Shown one piece after another: positions 55,542-64,000 of a DNA stretch of 64,000 nucleotides. The notes under the pieces are model-generated. The model worked only from the letters and a program-made list of their open reading frames with translations. It searched no databases and had not been told where the DNA came from. Made by a program: the position numbers and the translations under genes. Every line of letters begins with the position of its first letter. Within the stretch, counting starts at the first letter, position 1. Origin of the DNA: Janthinobacterium sp. ROICE36 (GTDB lineage Bacteria > Pseudomonadota > Gammaproteobacteria > Burkholderiales > Burkholderiaceae_D); assembly GCF_002869965.1 (NCBI RefSeq), contig NZ_PEBS01000021.1, positions 16,946-80,945 on the forward strand, in the 5' to 3' direction.

Positions 55542-58007
55542 ATGGAATGCCAACGCCTCTCCCTGCCACCTTTGAGCGCCCCTGGCGAAGTCGTCACCTT
55601 CTATTCCTACAAGGGCGGTACCGGCCGCACCATGGCGCTGTCGAATATCGCCGTCCTGCTGGCGCGGCGCGAAAACGCCAGCGTGCCCGTGCTGATGCTG
55701 GACTGGGACATGGAGGCGCCGGGCCTGCACCATTATTTCGAGCAGCACGAAGAGCGACCGGGCGTGCTCGAGTTCTTCGAGGCCTGCCGCCAGCAGCTCG
55801 AGCGCATCAGCCTGCAAACGGCGGGCGCGCGCGCCGGCGGGCCGGGAGCGGGGCGCGAGGATGCGGCGCTGGCCCAGCGCGTGCTCGACGCCATCGACTG
55901 GCAGCAATACGTGGTGCGCGTCGACCAGGGCAGCCCGCTGTACCTGATGCGCGCGGGGCGTTTCGATGCCAGCTACAGCGAGCGCCTGGCGCAGATGCGC
56001 TGGGACCAGTTGTTCGACACTTGCCCGGCCCTGTTTCGCTGCTTCGCCGATACCCTGGCGCAGCATTTCCGCTATGTACTTGTCGATTCGCGCACGGGCC
56101 GCACAGACAGTGCCGGCATCTGCACCACCTTGCTGCCGAAAAAGCTGGTGGTGGTCTTCACGCCGAATCGGCAAAGCCTGGAAGGCGTCGATGCGCTTGT
56201 CACGCGGGCCATCGAGTACCGCCGCAGCCATGAAGACGAACAGCGTCCGCTGCTCGTGTATCCCTTGCCCTCGCGCATAGAAATGGGCGACGGCGCGCAG
56301 CGCGCCGAGTGGCGCCGCGGTGACGCGCACAAGGGCATTGCCGGCTTCCAGCCCCTGTTCGAGCGCCTGCTGCGCACCTCCTACGGTTTGCCGCAGATTG
56401 CCCTCGACAGCTATTTCGACGAAGTCCAGCTGCAGCAGACGAAAACCTTTGCCTATGGCGAGCAGCTGGCCGTGCGCATCGATCAGGGTGGCGACCGTTT
56501 TTCCCTCACGCGTACCTTCGAAGCCTTCCTGCACTGGCTGACGGGCGGCTATTTTCCCTGGCAATCGAGCCGTGAAATCGCCTTGCTGGGCGCCATCGGC
56601 GAAGCGCGCCAGGCCTTGCTGCTCGAAGCGGGCCGCGCCGTGGCCCTGCCGCTGGCGCGCGACCTGGCCCGCTTGGGCGAGCTGTACCACAAGGACGGGC
56701 GCAGCGCGCAGGCGCTCGATGCCTTCCGCCAGAGCGTCGAGATCCGCGTGCGCCTGCTGGGCGAGGAACATCCCGACAGCCTGGCGGGCAAGAGCGGCAT
56801 GGCGCGCCTGCTGCGCCAGTTGGGCAAGCTCGATGAAGCCCGCTTCCTGGAAGAAGACGTGCTCGACGTGCGCGAGCGCGTGCTGGGCCGCGAGCATCCC
56901 GACACCCTGGCTGCTCGGGCCTGCCTGGCGCAAACCCTCTTGCTGCAAGGAGAGCTGGCGGCGGCGCTGCTGCTGCAGGACACCGTGCTGGCAACTTGCG
57001 CGCGCCAGCTGGGCGGCGAGCATCCGCTGACCCTGGAGGCGATGGACGGCCGCGCCGCCACCTTGCTGCGCATGGGCCGGCTGGCGCAGGCGCAGCAAGT
57101 GCTGGGCACGGTGGTAGCGGCGCGCGAGCGCCTGTTTGGCGCCGAGCATGGCGACACCTTGCGCAGCAAGCTGACCTTGGCGCAGGCGCTGGGGCACGAA
57201 GGCGACCTGGACGGCGCGCGGCGTCTGTTCGTTGCCGTGCTGAAAGCGCAGGAGCGGCGCCTGGGCAACGACCATGCCGCCACTCTGGCCACGCGCGACT
57301 TGCTGGCCGATATCGTGGCCGGGCAGGGGGACTGGGCCGGCGCGCGCCAGTTGCACGAAGACCAGGTGGCGGCGCGCGAGCGCACGCACGGGCTCGACCA
57401 TCCTGAAACCCTGATGAGCCAGCGCAAGCTGGCCGAGGCGCTGCTGCGGCGTGGCGAGCTCGATGCGGCGCGCAGCGTGCAGGAACAGGTGCTGGAAGTG
57501 CATGCGCGCCTGCTGGGCGAAGACCACCTCGATACCTTGCACAGCAAGAAGCAATTGGCCGGCACCCTGCAGCAGCAGGGTGAGAGCGAGGCGGCGCGCC
57601 TGCTGGAAGACGCGGTGCTCAGCGGCAGCGACCGGCTGTTGAATGCCTCCGTCACGGGGCATGCAGACAGCGTGCTGGACGGCGCCCGGCATTTACAGGA
57701 AACCATCCTGGCTGGCCGCGCCAACGGGCACGAAGGGGCTGAACCGGACACCCTGGCCAGCATGATCTTGATGTTGCAAGGCATGATAGAGCGCGAACAG
57801 TATCCGCAGGCGGTCGAACTGGCCGAACAGTTGAAGTCTTGCCTGCTGCGTCCGGGGGTGCCAGGCAAGTTGCGCAGGCGCGGCATGGCGCAGCTGAAAC
57901 GTCTGTATAAATTACAAGGTGATCTGAATGCTTTGCTGGCCTTGCAAGAGGATGAAGTGCAGGCGCTGGAAGGGGCGTTGTCGGAGGCGCGCATCGAGCA
58001 ACGCTGA
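55542..58007 (+). CDS. KGGTGRT-type P-loop NTPase with C-terminal TPR array
   Basis: An 821-residue protein. Residues about 15-340 form a ParA/MinD-like (SIMIBI) NTPase: P-loop VVTFYSYKGGTGRTMALSNI (residues 17-36), DWDMEAPGLHHYF (54-66), and switch-like VDSRTGRTDSAG (about 180-192). Unlike ParA, the second Lys of the deviant Walker A is absent and Arg follows Gly. Residues about 370-690 hold some seven 42-residue kinesin-light-chain-like TPRs with spaced EHPDTL motifs. The layout resembles sensor-NTPases of bacterial conflict systems and the NTPases of actinobacterial FxSxx-COOH systems. The TPR array could sense a ligand and the TIR partner could be the effector. Confidence 0.85.
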   Translation: MECQRLSLPPLSAPGEVVTFYSYKGGTGRTMALSNIAVLLARRENASVPVLMLDWDMEAPGLHHYFEQHEERPGVLEFFEACRQQLERISLQTAGARAGGPGAGREDAALAQRVLDAIDWQQYVVRVDQGSPLYLMRAGRFDASYSERLAQMRWDQLFDTCPALFRCFADTLAQHFRYVLVDSRTGRTDSAGICTTLLPKKLVVVFTPNRQSLEGVDALVTRAIEYRRSHEDEQRPLLVYPLPSRIEMGDGAQRAEWRRGDAHKGIAGFQPLFERLLRTSYGLPQIALDSYFDEVQLQQTKTFAYGEQLAVRIDQGGDRFSLTRTFEAFLHWLTGGYFPWQSSREIALLGAIGEARQALLLEAGRAVALPLARDLARLGELYHKDGRSAQALDAFRQSVEIRVRLLGEEHPDSLAGKSGMARLLRQLGKLDEARFLEEDVLDVRERVLGREHPDTLAARACLAQTLLLQGELAAALLLQDTVLATCARQLGGEHPLTLEAMDGRAATLLRMGRLAQAQQVLGTVVAARERLFGAEHGDTLRSKLTLAQALGHEGDLDGARRLFVAVLKAQERRLGNDHAATLATRDLLADIVAGQGDWAGARQLHEDQVAARERTHGLDHPETLMSQRKLAEALLRRGELDAARSVQEQVLEVHARLLGEDHLDTLHSKKQLAGTLQQQGESEAARLLEDAVLSGSDRLLNASVTGHADSVLDGARHLQETILAGRANGHEGAEPDTLASMILMLQGMIEREQYPQAVELAEQLKSCLLRPGVPGKLRRRGMAQLKRLYKLQGDLNALLALQEDEVQALEGALSEARIEQR

Positions 58008-58101
58008 CGCTGTGCGCCATGTCCGCGCGGCGGCACAAATAATGCAGTCTATCGGCGTGTGGCACGCGCAGTGTTGGCATTGCTTCAGGTAAAATCTCGT
58101 T

Positions 58102-58839
58102 ATGAGAATTCTTATCAGTAACGACGACGGTTACCTGGCGCCAGGCTTGGCAGCCCTGGCCGACGCGCTCGCGCCCATTGCCGACATCGTCGTGGTGGCG
58201 CCCGACAGCAATCGTTCGGGCGCGTCCAATTCGCTGTCCCTGGACCGGCCCCTGTCCGTGCACAAGGCTGCCAACGGCTTTTATTTTGTCAATGGCACGC
58301 CCACTGACTGCGTGCATGTGGCGCTGACGGGCATGCTCATCGAACGCCCCGACCTGGTGGTCTCGGGTATCAACAACGGCCCCAACATGGGCGACGACAC
58401 CCTGTATTCGGGCACCGTGGCCGCCGCCACGGAAGGCTATCTGTTCGGCATTCCCGCCATCGCCTTTTCCCAATCGCAGTTTGGCTGGGCCAACCTGGAT
58501 GCGGCCGCCCGCGTGGCGAGGGAAATCGTCGAGCGCCAGTTTGACGCCCTGCAGAAACCGTATTTGCTGAATGTGAACATCCCCGCCATCCCTTACGCGC
58601 AATTGCAAGGCATGGTGGCCACGCGCCTGGGCAAGCGCCATTCGGCCGAGCCCGTGATCCGCGCTCTCGATCCCCGTGGTCGTGAAATCTTCTGGATCGG
58701 TCCGGCCGGTGCCGCCAAGGAAGGCGGTCCGGGCACGGACTTCCATGCCGTTGAACATGGACAAGTCTCGATCACGCCGCTGCAGATCGACCTGACGCAT
58801 ACCACCCAACTCGATGCACTGGCAAAAGGCCTGGCATGA
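58102..58839 (+). CDS. surE: 5'/3'-Nucleotidase SurE
   Basis: A 245-residue metallophosphatase. It opens [20 protein letters not shown] with the metal Asp8-Asp9, then [19 protein letters not shown] and the third site [18 protein letters not shown]. It dephosphorylates nucleoside monophosphates and short polyphosphate under stress. First gene of a stress set with pcm, nlpD and rpoS, though 94 bases separate it from the preceding TPR gene, where a promoter probably lies. Confidence 0.97.
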   Translation: MRILISNDDGYLAPGLAALADALAPIADIVVVAPDSNRSGASNSLSLDRPLSVHKAANGFYFVNGTPTDCVHVALTGMLIERPDLVVSGINNGPNMGDDTLYSGTVAAATEGYLFGIPAIAFSQSQFGWANLDAAARVAREIVERQFDALQKPYLLNVNIPAIPYAQLQGMVATRLGKRHSAEPVIRALDPRGREIFWIGPAGAAKEGGPGTDFHAVEHGQVSITPLQIDLTHTTQLDALAKGLA

Positions 58840-58848
58840 GCGCTCACT

Positions 58849-59739
58849 ATGACTGACAAGCCGCGCACCTTCCCCCTTACCCTCGATTCACTGGCCGGCA
58901 AGCCTGCCAGGCAAGGCGGGGGGCAGTCGCTGGCGCAGTCGCGCATCGCCACGCCGCAGACGGCGACGCAAAATGCGGCGCACACTGCGGCCAGGGGAGG
59001 CGCGCCCTACCACGGTGCCACGCTGCCCATCGCGCCATCGCGCGCGCAGGCCATCGCCAATGAGCGGGCGCAGCCGGCCGTGGTGTCGCCGCCACGCCAA
59101 AACCCGCTCGTCTCGGACGCCGTGCGCCGGGCCATGGTGGCGCGCATCGCGAAACAGGGCGTCAAGGACCAAATGGTGCTCGATGCCATGCAAGCCGTGC
59201 CGCGCCACATATTCATGGACGAGGCACTGGCGTCGCAGGCATATATCGATGCCTCCTTGCCCATCGGCCACCATCAGACCATTTCGCAGCCGTATATCGT
59301 GGCGCGCATGATCGAAGTGATGCGCCAGGGCGGCAACTTGCAGCGCGTGCTGGAGATCGGCACCGGCTGCGGTTACCAGGCGGCAGTGCTGTCGCTGGTG
59401 GCGAAAGAGGTGTATTCGATCGAGCGCATCCGGCCTTTGCACGAGCTGGCGAAGGCCAATTTGCGCCCGCTGCGCGTGTCAAATCTGCGCTTGCAGTACG
59501 GAGATGGTATGCTTGGCCTGCCGCAGGCGGCGCCCTTCGACGGGATCATCCTCGCCGCCGCCGGCCTGGAAGTCCCGCAAGCCTTGCTGGAACAGCTGGC
59601 GCCCGGCGGGCGTCTGGTTGCGCCGGTGGGGGCAAAATTGCAATACTTGCAACTCATTACCCGGGTGGGGAAAATGGAATGGACCAGCCAAACCCTGGAA
59701 GATTGCCATTTCGTGCCTTTGCGCCCGGGCACCATATGA
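58849..59739 (+). CDS. pcm: Protein-L-isoaspartate O-methyltransferase
   Basis: A 296-residue protein. The catalytic PCMT part is residues about 85-296: [20 protein letters not shown], then SAM motif [18 protein letters not shown] and [20 protein letters not shown]. The first 80 residues are a Pro/Ala/Arg-rich tail missing in the E. coli protein of 208 residues, seen in some betaproteobacterial homologues. It repairs isoaspartyl damage in proteins. It starts 9 bases after the surE stop. Confidence 0.95.
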   Translation: MTDKPRTFPLTLDSLAGKPARQGGGQSLAQSRIATPQTATQNAAHTAARGGAPYHGATLPIAPSRAQAIANERAQPAVVSPPRQNPLVSDAVRRAMVARIAKQGVKDQMVLDAMQAVPRHIFMDEALASQAYIDASLPIGHHQTISQPYIVARMIEVMRQGGNLQRVLEIGTGCGYQAAVLSLVAKEVYSIERIRPLHELAKANLRPLRVSNLRLQYGDGMLGLPQAAPFDGIILAAAGLEVPQALLEQLAPGGRLVAPVGAKLQYLQLITRVGKMEWTSQTLEDCHFVPLRPGTI

Positions 59740-59781
59740 TCCCCGGATCAGCTAGCAAGCAGGACCTGAATATACATGCGA

Positions 59782-59805
59782 ATGATTAAGAAAACGAATG
59801 ATTAA
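59782..59805 (+). other. Short upstream frame from a duplicated nlpD start region
   Basis: ATG ATT AAG AAA ACG AAT GAT TAA: seven residues, overlapping the real nlpD ATG. The sequence GAATGATTAAGAAAA occurs twice, 16 bases apart, so the first copy is out of frame. An in-frame ATG at 59776 precedes it. It could lower or couple nlpD translation. Confidence 0.6.
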
Positions 59806-60706
59806 GAAAAACAATGTACTCCTCTGTAGCCTTGCGCTGGCCGCCCTGTTGAGCGGTTGCGGCACGACGAGCGTCCAGGCGCCCGTGGTGGAACGCCATC
59901 CATCGAGCAGCAGCGCCGCCGCCAGCGATCCGCGCGACCGCGACCCGGCCTTCTATACGGTCAAGCGCGGCGACACCCTGCTGCGCATCGCCCTTGAACA
60001 CGGCCAGAATTACCGCGACCTGGTGGCCTGGAATGACTTGAGCAACCCGAACGACATCAAGGTCGACCAGATATTGCGCGTGCTGCCGCCAAACGGCGAC
60101 ACGGGCGGCGCGCAGACGTCGGCCATCGTCATGCCGCCCGTCACGGAAATCAAACCGGCCGCGCCTGTCGTGCCGAAGAAAACGGGCCCGCGCGGCGAGA
60201 AGCGCGCGTATTCCGACGCCACCCTGGCCGAATTGCGCGCCGACGGCGGCGCTAGCGACACCAGGCCTGCGCCAGCAGCCGCTGTCGCCGCTGCACCGGC
60301 CGCTGCGGCAGCCCCTGCGGCATCGGCGCCTGGCGACGAGAAGATCAGCTGGATGTGGCCTTCCGAAGGCAAGGTCATCGGCACTTTCGACGAGGGCAAG
60401 AACAAGGGCGTCGATATCGCCGGCAAGGCGGGCCAGCAAGTGGTGGCGGCCGGCGCGGGAAAAGTCATGTATGCCGGGAGCGGAATCCGTGGTTATGGTA
60501 ATCTTGTTATCGTGAAGCACAGTAATAGCCTGTTGTCGGCGTATGCGCATAACCGCAGCATCCTGGTGAAGGAAGGGCAGAATGTCAACAAAGGCCAGGC
60601 CATCGCCGAAATGGGCGATTCCGATGCCGACCGCGTGAAGCTGCACTTTGAAATCCGCCAGCAGGGCAAGCCTGTCGACCCTTCGAAATTCCTGCCTAAC
60701 CGTTAG
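59798..60706 (+). CDS. nlpD: Amidase activator NlpD, LysM/M23 lipoprotein
   Basis: A 302-residue lipoprotein. The signal ends LLSGC (Cys21); LysM is residues about 47-92 ([20 protein letters not shown]), an Ala-rich linker follows, and the M23-type domain (about 180-302) has [20 protein letters not shown] and [20 protein letters not shown]. As in E. coli NlpD the zinc residues are incomplete (no HxxxD, LHFEIR instead of HxH), so it is a non-catalytic activator of AmiC-like amidases. The start follows a duplicated sequence. It precedes rpoS by 8 bases. Confidence 0.93.
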   Translation: MIKKNNVLLCSLALAALLSGCGTTSVQAPVVERHPSSSSAAASDPRDRDPAFYTVKRGDTLLRIALEHGQNYRDLVAWNDLSNPNDIKVDQILRVLPPNGDTGGAQTSAIVMPPVTEIKPAAPVVPKKTGPRGEKRAYSDATLAELRADGGASDTRPAPAAAVAAAPAAAAAPAASAPGDEKISWMWPSEGKVIGTFDEGKNKGVDIAGKAGQQVVAAGAGKVMYAGSGIRGYGNLVIVKHSNSLLSAYAHNRSILVKEGQNVNKGQAIAEMGDSDADRVKLHFEIRQQGKPVDPSKFLPNR

Positions 60707-60714
60707 GTAAAGCA

Positions 60715-61746
60715 ATGACACACGCGCCGCACGATCAGCTGGACGATGAGCCGGAACTGCCGGAAGACGGGGCAGACGAAGTCGTGACGGACCAGGTCGG
60801 TGAACTCGACGGTGTTGACGCCGTCGATGCAGGCGGGGGCGGCGAGGTGGCCAGCGTCAGCGTGCTGGTCGACAGTGTCGATGAACTGAAAAAAGTGCTG
60901 GCGGCCGAGCTGTCGACCGATACCACGCAGCACTATCTGAACCAGATCGGCACGCGGCCATTGCTGACGGCGGCGCAAGAGGTGCATTACGCGACCCTGG
61001 CCAAGCAGGGTAATTTCGACGCCCGGCAAACCATGATCGAGCACAACCTGCGCCTGGTCGTGTCGATCGCCAAGCATTACATCAACCGCGGCGTGGTCTT
61101 GCTCGACATGATAGAGGAGGGCAACATCGGCCTGATGCGGGCCATCGACAAGTTCGAACCCGAGCGCGGTTTCCGTTTTTCCACGTATGCCACCTGGTGG
61201 ATACGCCAGAGCATCGAGCGCGCCATCATGAACCAGGCGCGCACGGTGCGCCTGCCCGTGCACATGGTGCGCGAACTGAACCAGATTCTGCGCGGCAAAT
61301 ACCACCTGGAAGCCCAGCATCACGACGGCAAGGATGCCACCGCGGAAGACATCGCCCACCTGGTGGGCCGTCCCGTGGAAGAGGTGCAGGATATCCTTGC
61401 CCTGTCCGAGCACGCCACCTCGCTCGACGCGCCGCTCGACAACGATCCGCAGTCGTCGCTGATGGACATGCTGCCCGGCGCCAGCGAAGATAGCCCCGAC
61501 GCGCGCGCGGAACACCATGAAATGACGGTGCTGGTGCGCGACTGGCTGACCAAGCTGCCCGACAAGCAGCGCGTGGTCATCATGCGCCGTTTCGGCCTCG
61601 ACAACGACGATCCTGCCACCCTGGAAACCCTGGCCGAGGAAATGGGCGTGACGCGCGAGCGCGTGCGCCAGATCCAGCAGGAAGCGCTGATTAAGTTGAA
61701 GCGCGCCATGGCGGCGCGCGGCGTCGTGCGCGACTCTTTACTGTAA
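60715..61746 (+). CDS. rpoS: RNA polymerase sigma factor RpoS
   Basis: A 343-residue sigma-70 family protein with the stationary-phase sigma layout. An acidic N-terminal tail (about 1-60) contains [20 protein letters not shown]; region 1.2/2 has [20 protein letters not shown], 2.3-2.4 has [20 protein letters not shown] and [11 protein letters not shown], and region 4.2 has [24 protein letters not shown] spacing. It directs the general stress and stationary-phase regulon. The order nlpD-rpoS is conserved, and promoters inside nlpD are usual for rpoS. Confidence 0.97.
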   Translation: MTHAPHDQLDDEPELPEDGADEVVTDQVGELDGVDAVDAGGGGEVASVSVLVDSVDELKKVLAAELSTDTTQHYLNQIGTRPLLTAAQEVHYATLAKQGNFDARQTMIEHNLRLVVSIAKHYINRGVVLLDMIEEGNIGLMRAIDKFEPERGFRFSTYATWWIRQSIERAIMNQARTVRLPVHMVRELNQILRGKYHLEAQHHDGKDATAEDIAHLVGRPVEEVQDILALSEHATSLDAPLDNDPQSSLMDMLPGASEDSPDARAEHHEMTVLVRDWLTKLPDKQRVVIMRRFGLDNDDPATLETLAEEMGVTRERVRQIQQEALIKLKRAMAARGVVRDSLL

Positions 61747-61869
61747 GCCACCCGGTCCCGCTACTTCAGGGACGGCATCTGCTATCATACGCCCCGCTCG
61801 CGGCGCCTGACCTTCCCCCCATTCTTTCAAGTTCCAGCGCGGCCCTGCGTCCCGGCCCACTCTTACCTA

Positions 61870-63222
61870 TTGATCGCTATGCAAGAAAATATCATCGAAA
61901 TCAAATCGCTCGACATGGACGCCCGTGGCGTTGGCCATATTGAGAACGAAGACGGCTCGCCGGGCAAGGTCGTGTTTGTCGAAGGCGCGCTGCCGGGCGA
62001 GCGCGTCAGCTTTGTGACGTTCAAGAAAAAGAAGAACTGGGAAATGGCCCGCATGACGGCGCTGCACCGCGAATCGGCTATGCGCGTGACACCCAAGTGC
62101 AAGCATTTCGATCACTGCGGCGGCTGCTCGATGCAGCATCTGGAGCCGTCGGCGCAGGTGGCGATCAAGCAGCGCGTGCTGGAAGACAATTTGTGGCATA
62201 TCGGCAAGGTGCGTCCGCAAAGCATCATGCGCCCCATGTATGGTCCGACCTGGGGTTATCGCTACCGCGCGCGCCTGTCCGTGCGCCACGTCAAGAAGAA
62301 AGATGCCGTGCTGGTGGGTTTCCATGAAAAGAAATCGGCCTTCGTTGCCGACATGGATAGCTGCGAAATCTTGCCGCCGCACATCTCGGCCATGCTGCTG
62401 CCGCTGCGTGGATTGATTGCTTCGCTGTCCATCTTCGAGCAGATGCCGCAGATCGAGCTGGCCGTGGGCGAAGACGTCACCGCCATGGTCTTGCGCATCA
62501 TGGCGCCGTTGACGGCGGACGATGAAATGAAATTGAAAGCCTTTGCCGACGAGTACGGCGTGCAATGGTGGTTGCAAGTCAAAGGCCCGGAAACGGCCGT
62601 GCCTTTCTATCCGCTGGACAAGCAATTGCACTATCTGCTGCCGGAATTCGGCGTCAAGATGCCGTTCAAGCCTGTCGATTTTACGCAGGTGAACCACCAC
62701 ATCAACCGTGTGCTGGTGTCGAAAGCCCTGCGCTTGCTGGAAGTGCAGCCGAGCGACCGCGTGGCCGACCTGTTCTGCGGCCTGGGCAATTTCACCTTGC
62801 CGCTGGCCACGCAGGCCAGCGCAGTGGTGGGCATCGAAGGCAGCACCACCCTGACGGAACGGGCGCTGGAAAATGCGCTGGCCAATGGCCTGGCGGAAAA
62901 AACCTCGTTCTCGACGCGCAACCTGTTCGAAGTGACGACGGACGACCTGATCGCCTTGGGCAAGTTCGATCGCATCCTGGTCGATCCGCCGCGCGATGGC
63001 GCCATGGCCTTGTGCCAGGCGCTGGTCGGCCTGTCGCAAGTACGTCCCGACCTGCTGCCGAAACGCATCGTCTACGTGTCGTGCAGCCCGTCGACCCTGG
63101 CGCGCGACGCCGGCATCCTGGCGCTGGAAGCGGGCTACGTGCTGAGCAAGGCGGGCGTGGTCAACATGTTCCCACACACTTCCCACGTGGAATCCATGGC
63201 AGTGTTTGATTTGGCGCAATAA
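61870..63222 (+). CDS. rlmD: 23S rRNA (uracil-C5)-methyltransferase RlmD
   Basis: A 450-residue protein. The TRAM domain (about 1-65) is followed by the [4Fe-4S] ligands Cys77, Cys83 and Cys86 (CKHFDHCGGCSM) and Cys165 (MDSCEIL). The SAM motif is VADLFCGLGNFTLPLA, and the catalytic Cys405 is in YVSCSPSTLARD after DPPRDGA. It methylates U1939 of 23S rRNA. It lies 123 bases after rpoS, probably with its own promoter. Confidence 0.97.
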   Translation: MIAMQENIIEIKSLDMDARGVGHIENEDGSPGKVVFVEGALPGERVSFVTFKKKKNWEMARMTALHRESAMRVTPKCKHFDHCGGCSMQHLEPSAQVAIKQRVLEDNLWHIGKVRPQSIMRPMYGPTWGYRYRARLSVRHVKKKDAVLVGFHEKKSAFVADMDSCEILPPHISAMLLPLRGLIASLSIFEQMPQIELAVGEDVTAMVLRIMAPLTADDEMKLKAFADEYGVQWWLQVKGPETAVPFYPLDKQLHYLLPEFGVKMPFKPVDFTQVNHHINRVLVSKALRLLEVQPSDRVADLFCGLGNFTLPLATQASAVVGIEGSTTLTERALENALANGLAEKTSFSTRNLFEVTTDDLIALGKFDRILVDPPRDGAMALCQALVGLSQVRPDLLPKRIVYVSCSPSTLARDAGILALEAGYVLSKAGVVNMFPHTSHVESMAVFDLAQ

Positions 63223-63583
63223 GCATTGAAAACACGGCGGGTGGCCAGGCAGGCACCCGCCGTTGCCGCATTCAGCAGCCCAGCAAGCTACCGCAATACC
63301 ACTTACAGCGTGTTATAAAATTGGTCTGATTTTTCTCCATCGATCTCTCCTGTTTTCCCGCCCTCTGCCGTTTTTTCATTGTCCAGTAGGACAACACGCC
63401 GTCTGCATGGGCCGCTGCGCTTTTTGCGTGAAGTGGTCTTACCCACTTTGAGGCCACTTTAAAACCACTTGACCGCCTATTTTTTCAGCAGCATGCTGTT
63501 CTTGCAACTGCAAAAAACAAGATCACAGGGTAGCTTTTCATTGAAGCAGAGCGGTATTTCCGCAAACCTGAACAGGAGACAGC
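63223..63583. other. Intergenic region with phased repeats before the chitin-binding gene
   Basis: A 361-base region. It contains a hairpin CGGCGGGTG/CACCCGCCG (63235-63243 with 63254-63262) after rlmD with no T run, and phased repeats at 63431-63470. No gene is seen. AGGAG at 63574-63578 is the ribosome site of the next gene. Confidence 0.6.
63431..63470. promoter_or_regulatory. Three CCACTT repeats at 11-bp spacing plus an inverted copy
   Basis: CCACTT begins at 63443, 63454 and 63465, with 5-base spacers, and its reverse complement AAGTGG lies at 63431-63436. Direct repeats once per helical turn are typical for OmpR/PhoB-type response regulators. TTGACC at about 63469-63474 abuts the last repeat, like an activated promoter. 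Confidence 0.5.
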
Positions 63584-64000
63584 GTGGAAAATTTAATACT
63601 CAAAAAAACCATCAGGAACATGATGGTATGTCTGGCCAGTGGTGGCGTGCTGGCGGCCTGCGGTGGTGGTGGCGACGCCAGCGCACCGGGTGGCTCACAA
63701 TTGCTGGCGGCCAGCACGGTAGTCGCCTGCGTGCCATGGCAAGAGGGAGGCACCTACAATGCCGGCACGGTGGTCACTTACCTGGGCGCCAACTACACGG
63801 CCCTGGTGACGCAGACCGATCACGTGGGCGCGGGTTGGAACCCCGTCTCCACGCCTAGCCTGTGGAGCGCCGGCGGCACTTGCGATGGCGGCACCACGCC
63901 GACCCCAACGCCGACACCCACACCGACCCCGACACCGACCCCTACCCCGACACCGGTGCCAACGCCGAACCCGACGCCCCCTCCGACCCCGCCCCCCCAA
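63584..64000 (+). CDS. Exported lipoprotein with chitin-binding module (3' end outside window)
   Basis: 139 codons are visible and the frame remains open at the window end. The start GTG 63584 has AGGAG at proper spacing. The lipoprotein signal runs to LAAC (Cys26). Residues about 46-98 form a carbohydrate-binding module of the CBM5/12 type, with Trp-rich ACVPWQEGGTYNAGTVVTYL and NPVSTPSLWSAGG. A (Thr-Pro)n linker begins near residue 102. Such proteins are usually chitinases or other chitin-active enzymes, but the catalytic part is not in the window. Chitin use would fit a Janthinobacterium-like organism. Confidence 0.85.
   Translation, partial: MENLILKKTIRNMMVCLASGGVLAACGGGGDASAPGGSQLLAASTVVACVPWQEGGTYNAGTVVTYLGANYTALVTQTDHVGAGWNPVSTPSLWSAGGTCDGGTTPTPTPTPTPTPTPTPTPTPVPTPNPTPPPTPPPQ
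63895..64000. repeat. Low-complexity Thr-Pro linker repeat
   Basis: An ACC/CCG-type short repeat encodes a run of Thr-Pro pairs between domains. Slippage there can vary linker length. Confidence 0.85.

Noticed and set aside
55524..57692. A 722-codon antisense frame under the TPR-NTPase gene
   Set aside because: The TPR repeats give a repetitive mirror translation (ARQQ-type), not a real protein.
63235..63262. Rho-independent terminator after rlmD
   Set aside because: A good GC hairpin but no T run on either strand, so I list it only as a hairpin in the intergenic note.

Overview
This window reads as a chromosomal segment of a betaproteobacterium of the family Oxalobacteraceae, most like Janthinobacterium. 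That placement is an inference. It rests on the high GC coding style, the mdh/gntR/sdhCDAB-sdhE-gltA/sucAB-lpd block, the surE-pcm-nlpD-rpoS-rlmD string, and Burkholderiales-type small families (DUF3563, DUF2863). No rRNA or CRISPR array was seen. There is one tRNA gene, tRNA-Pro(GGG) at 4022-4098.

Layout. (1) 1-3919: the end of an RND multidrug efflux operon (inner-membrane pump, outer-membrane lipoprotein, TetR regulator). (2) 4005-5547: tRNA-Pro followed by a scar of mobile-element activity: a perfect 24-bp hairpin, a frameshifted tyrosine integrase and the tail of an S9 peptidase gene with an in-frame stop. (3) 6114-11828: a 1,904-residue autotransporter-type surface protein built from Ig-like and cadherin-like repeats, with three nearly identical 261-bp tandem units. 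(4) 11898-15052: a tightly overlapping four-gene cassette (acyl-CoA dehydrogenase-like, PIG-L deacetylase, NodS-like methyltransferase, GT2 glycosyltransferase). (5) 15193-21044: a lipoprotein, a chemoreceptor, a TorF-type porin, an unknown gene, then a decayed patch (WYL-regulator tail, L-lactate permease tail, frameshifted FMN reductase) and a DUF3563 gene. (6) 21492-29369: sugar MFS transporter, LysR regulator divergent from an acetyl-CoA hydrolase/CoA-transferase, TetR regulator, M14 carboxypeptidase, CYTH protein, DUF2863 protein.

(7) 29583-50285 is the central-carbon core. On the minus strand lie acnA, a small exported protein, a malyl-CoA-lyase-like gene and mdh. Divergently lie a GntR/UTRA regulator, sdhCDAB, sdhE and gltA, then a small insertion (HxlR regulator, flavodoxin-fold oxidoreductase, LysR regulator), then sucA, sucB, a PspC-domain gene and lpd. 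Together these encode citrate synthase, aconitase, 2-oxoglutarate dehydrogenase, succinate dehydrogenase with its flavinylation factor, and malate dehydrogenase. A perfect 16-bp palindrome between mdh and gntR is a candidate operator for the GntR protein.

(8) 50356-54646: zapE, a coiled-coil lipoprotein, a YdcH-family protein and a DinG-type Fe-S helicase. (9) 54918-58007: a two-gene accessory module, a TIR-domain protein plus a KGGTGRT-type P-loop NTPase with kinesin-light-chain-like TPRs, wedged between the helicase and surE. I consider it the best candidate for an undescribed conflict or immune system here. (10) 58102-63222: surE, pcm, nlpD, rpoS, rlmD. (11) 63584-end: the start of an exported chitin-binding-module lipoprotein, preceded by three 11-bp-phased CCACTT repeats.
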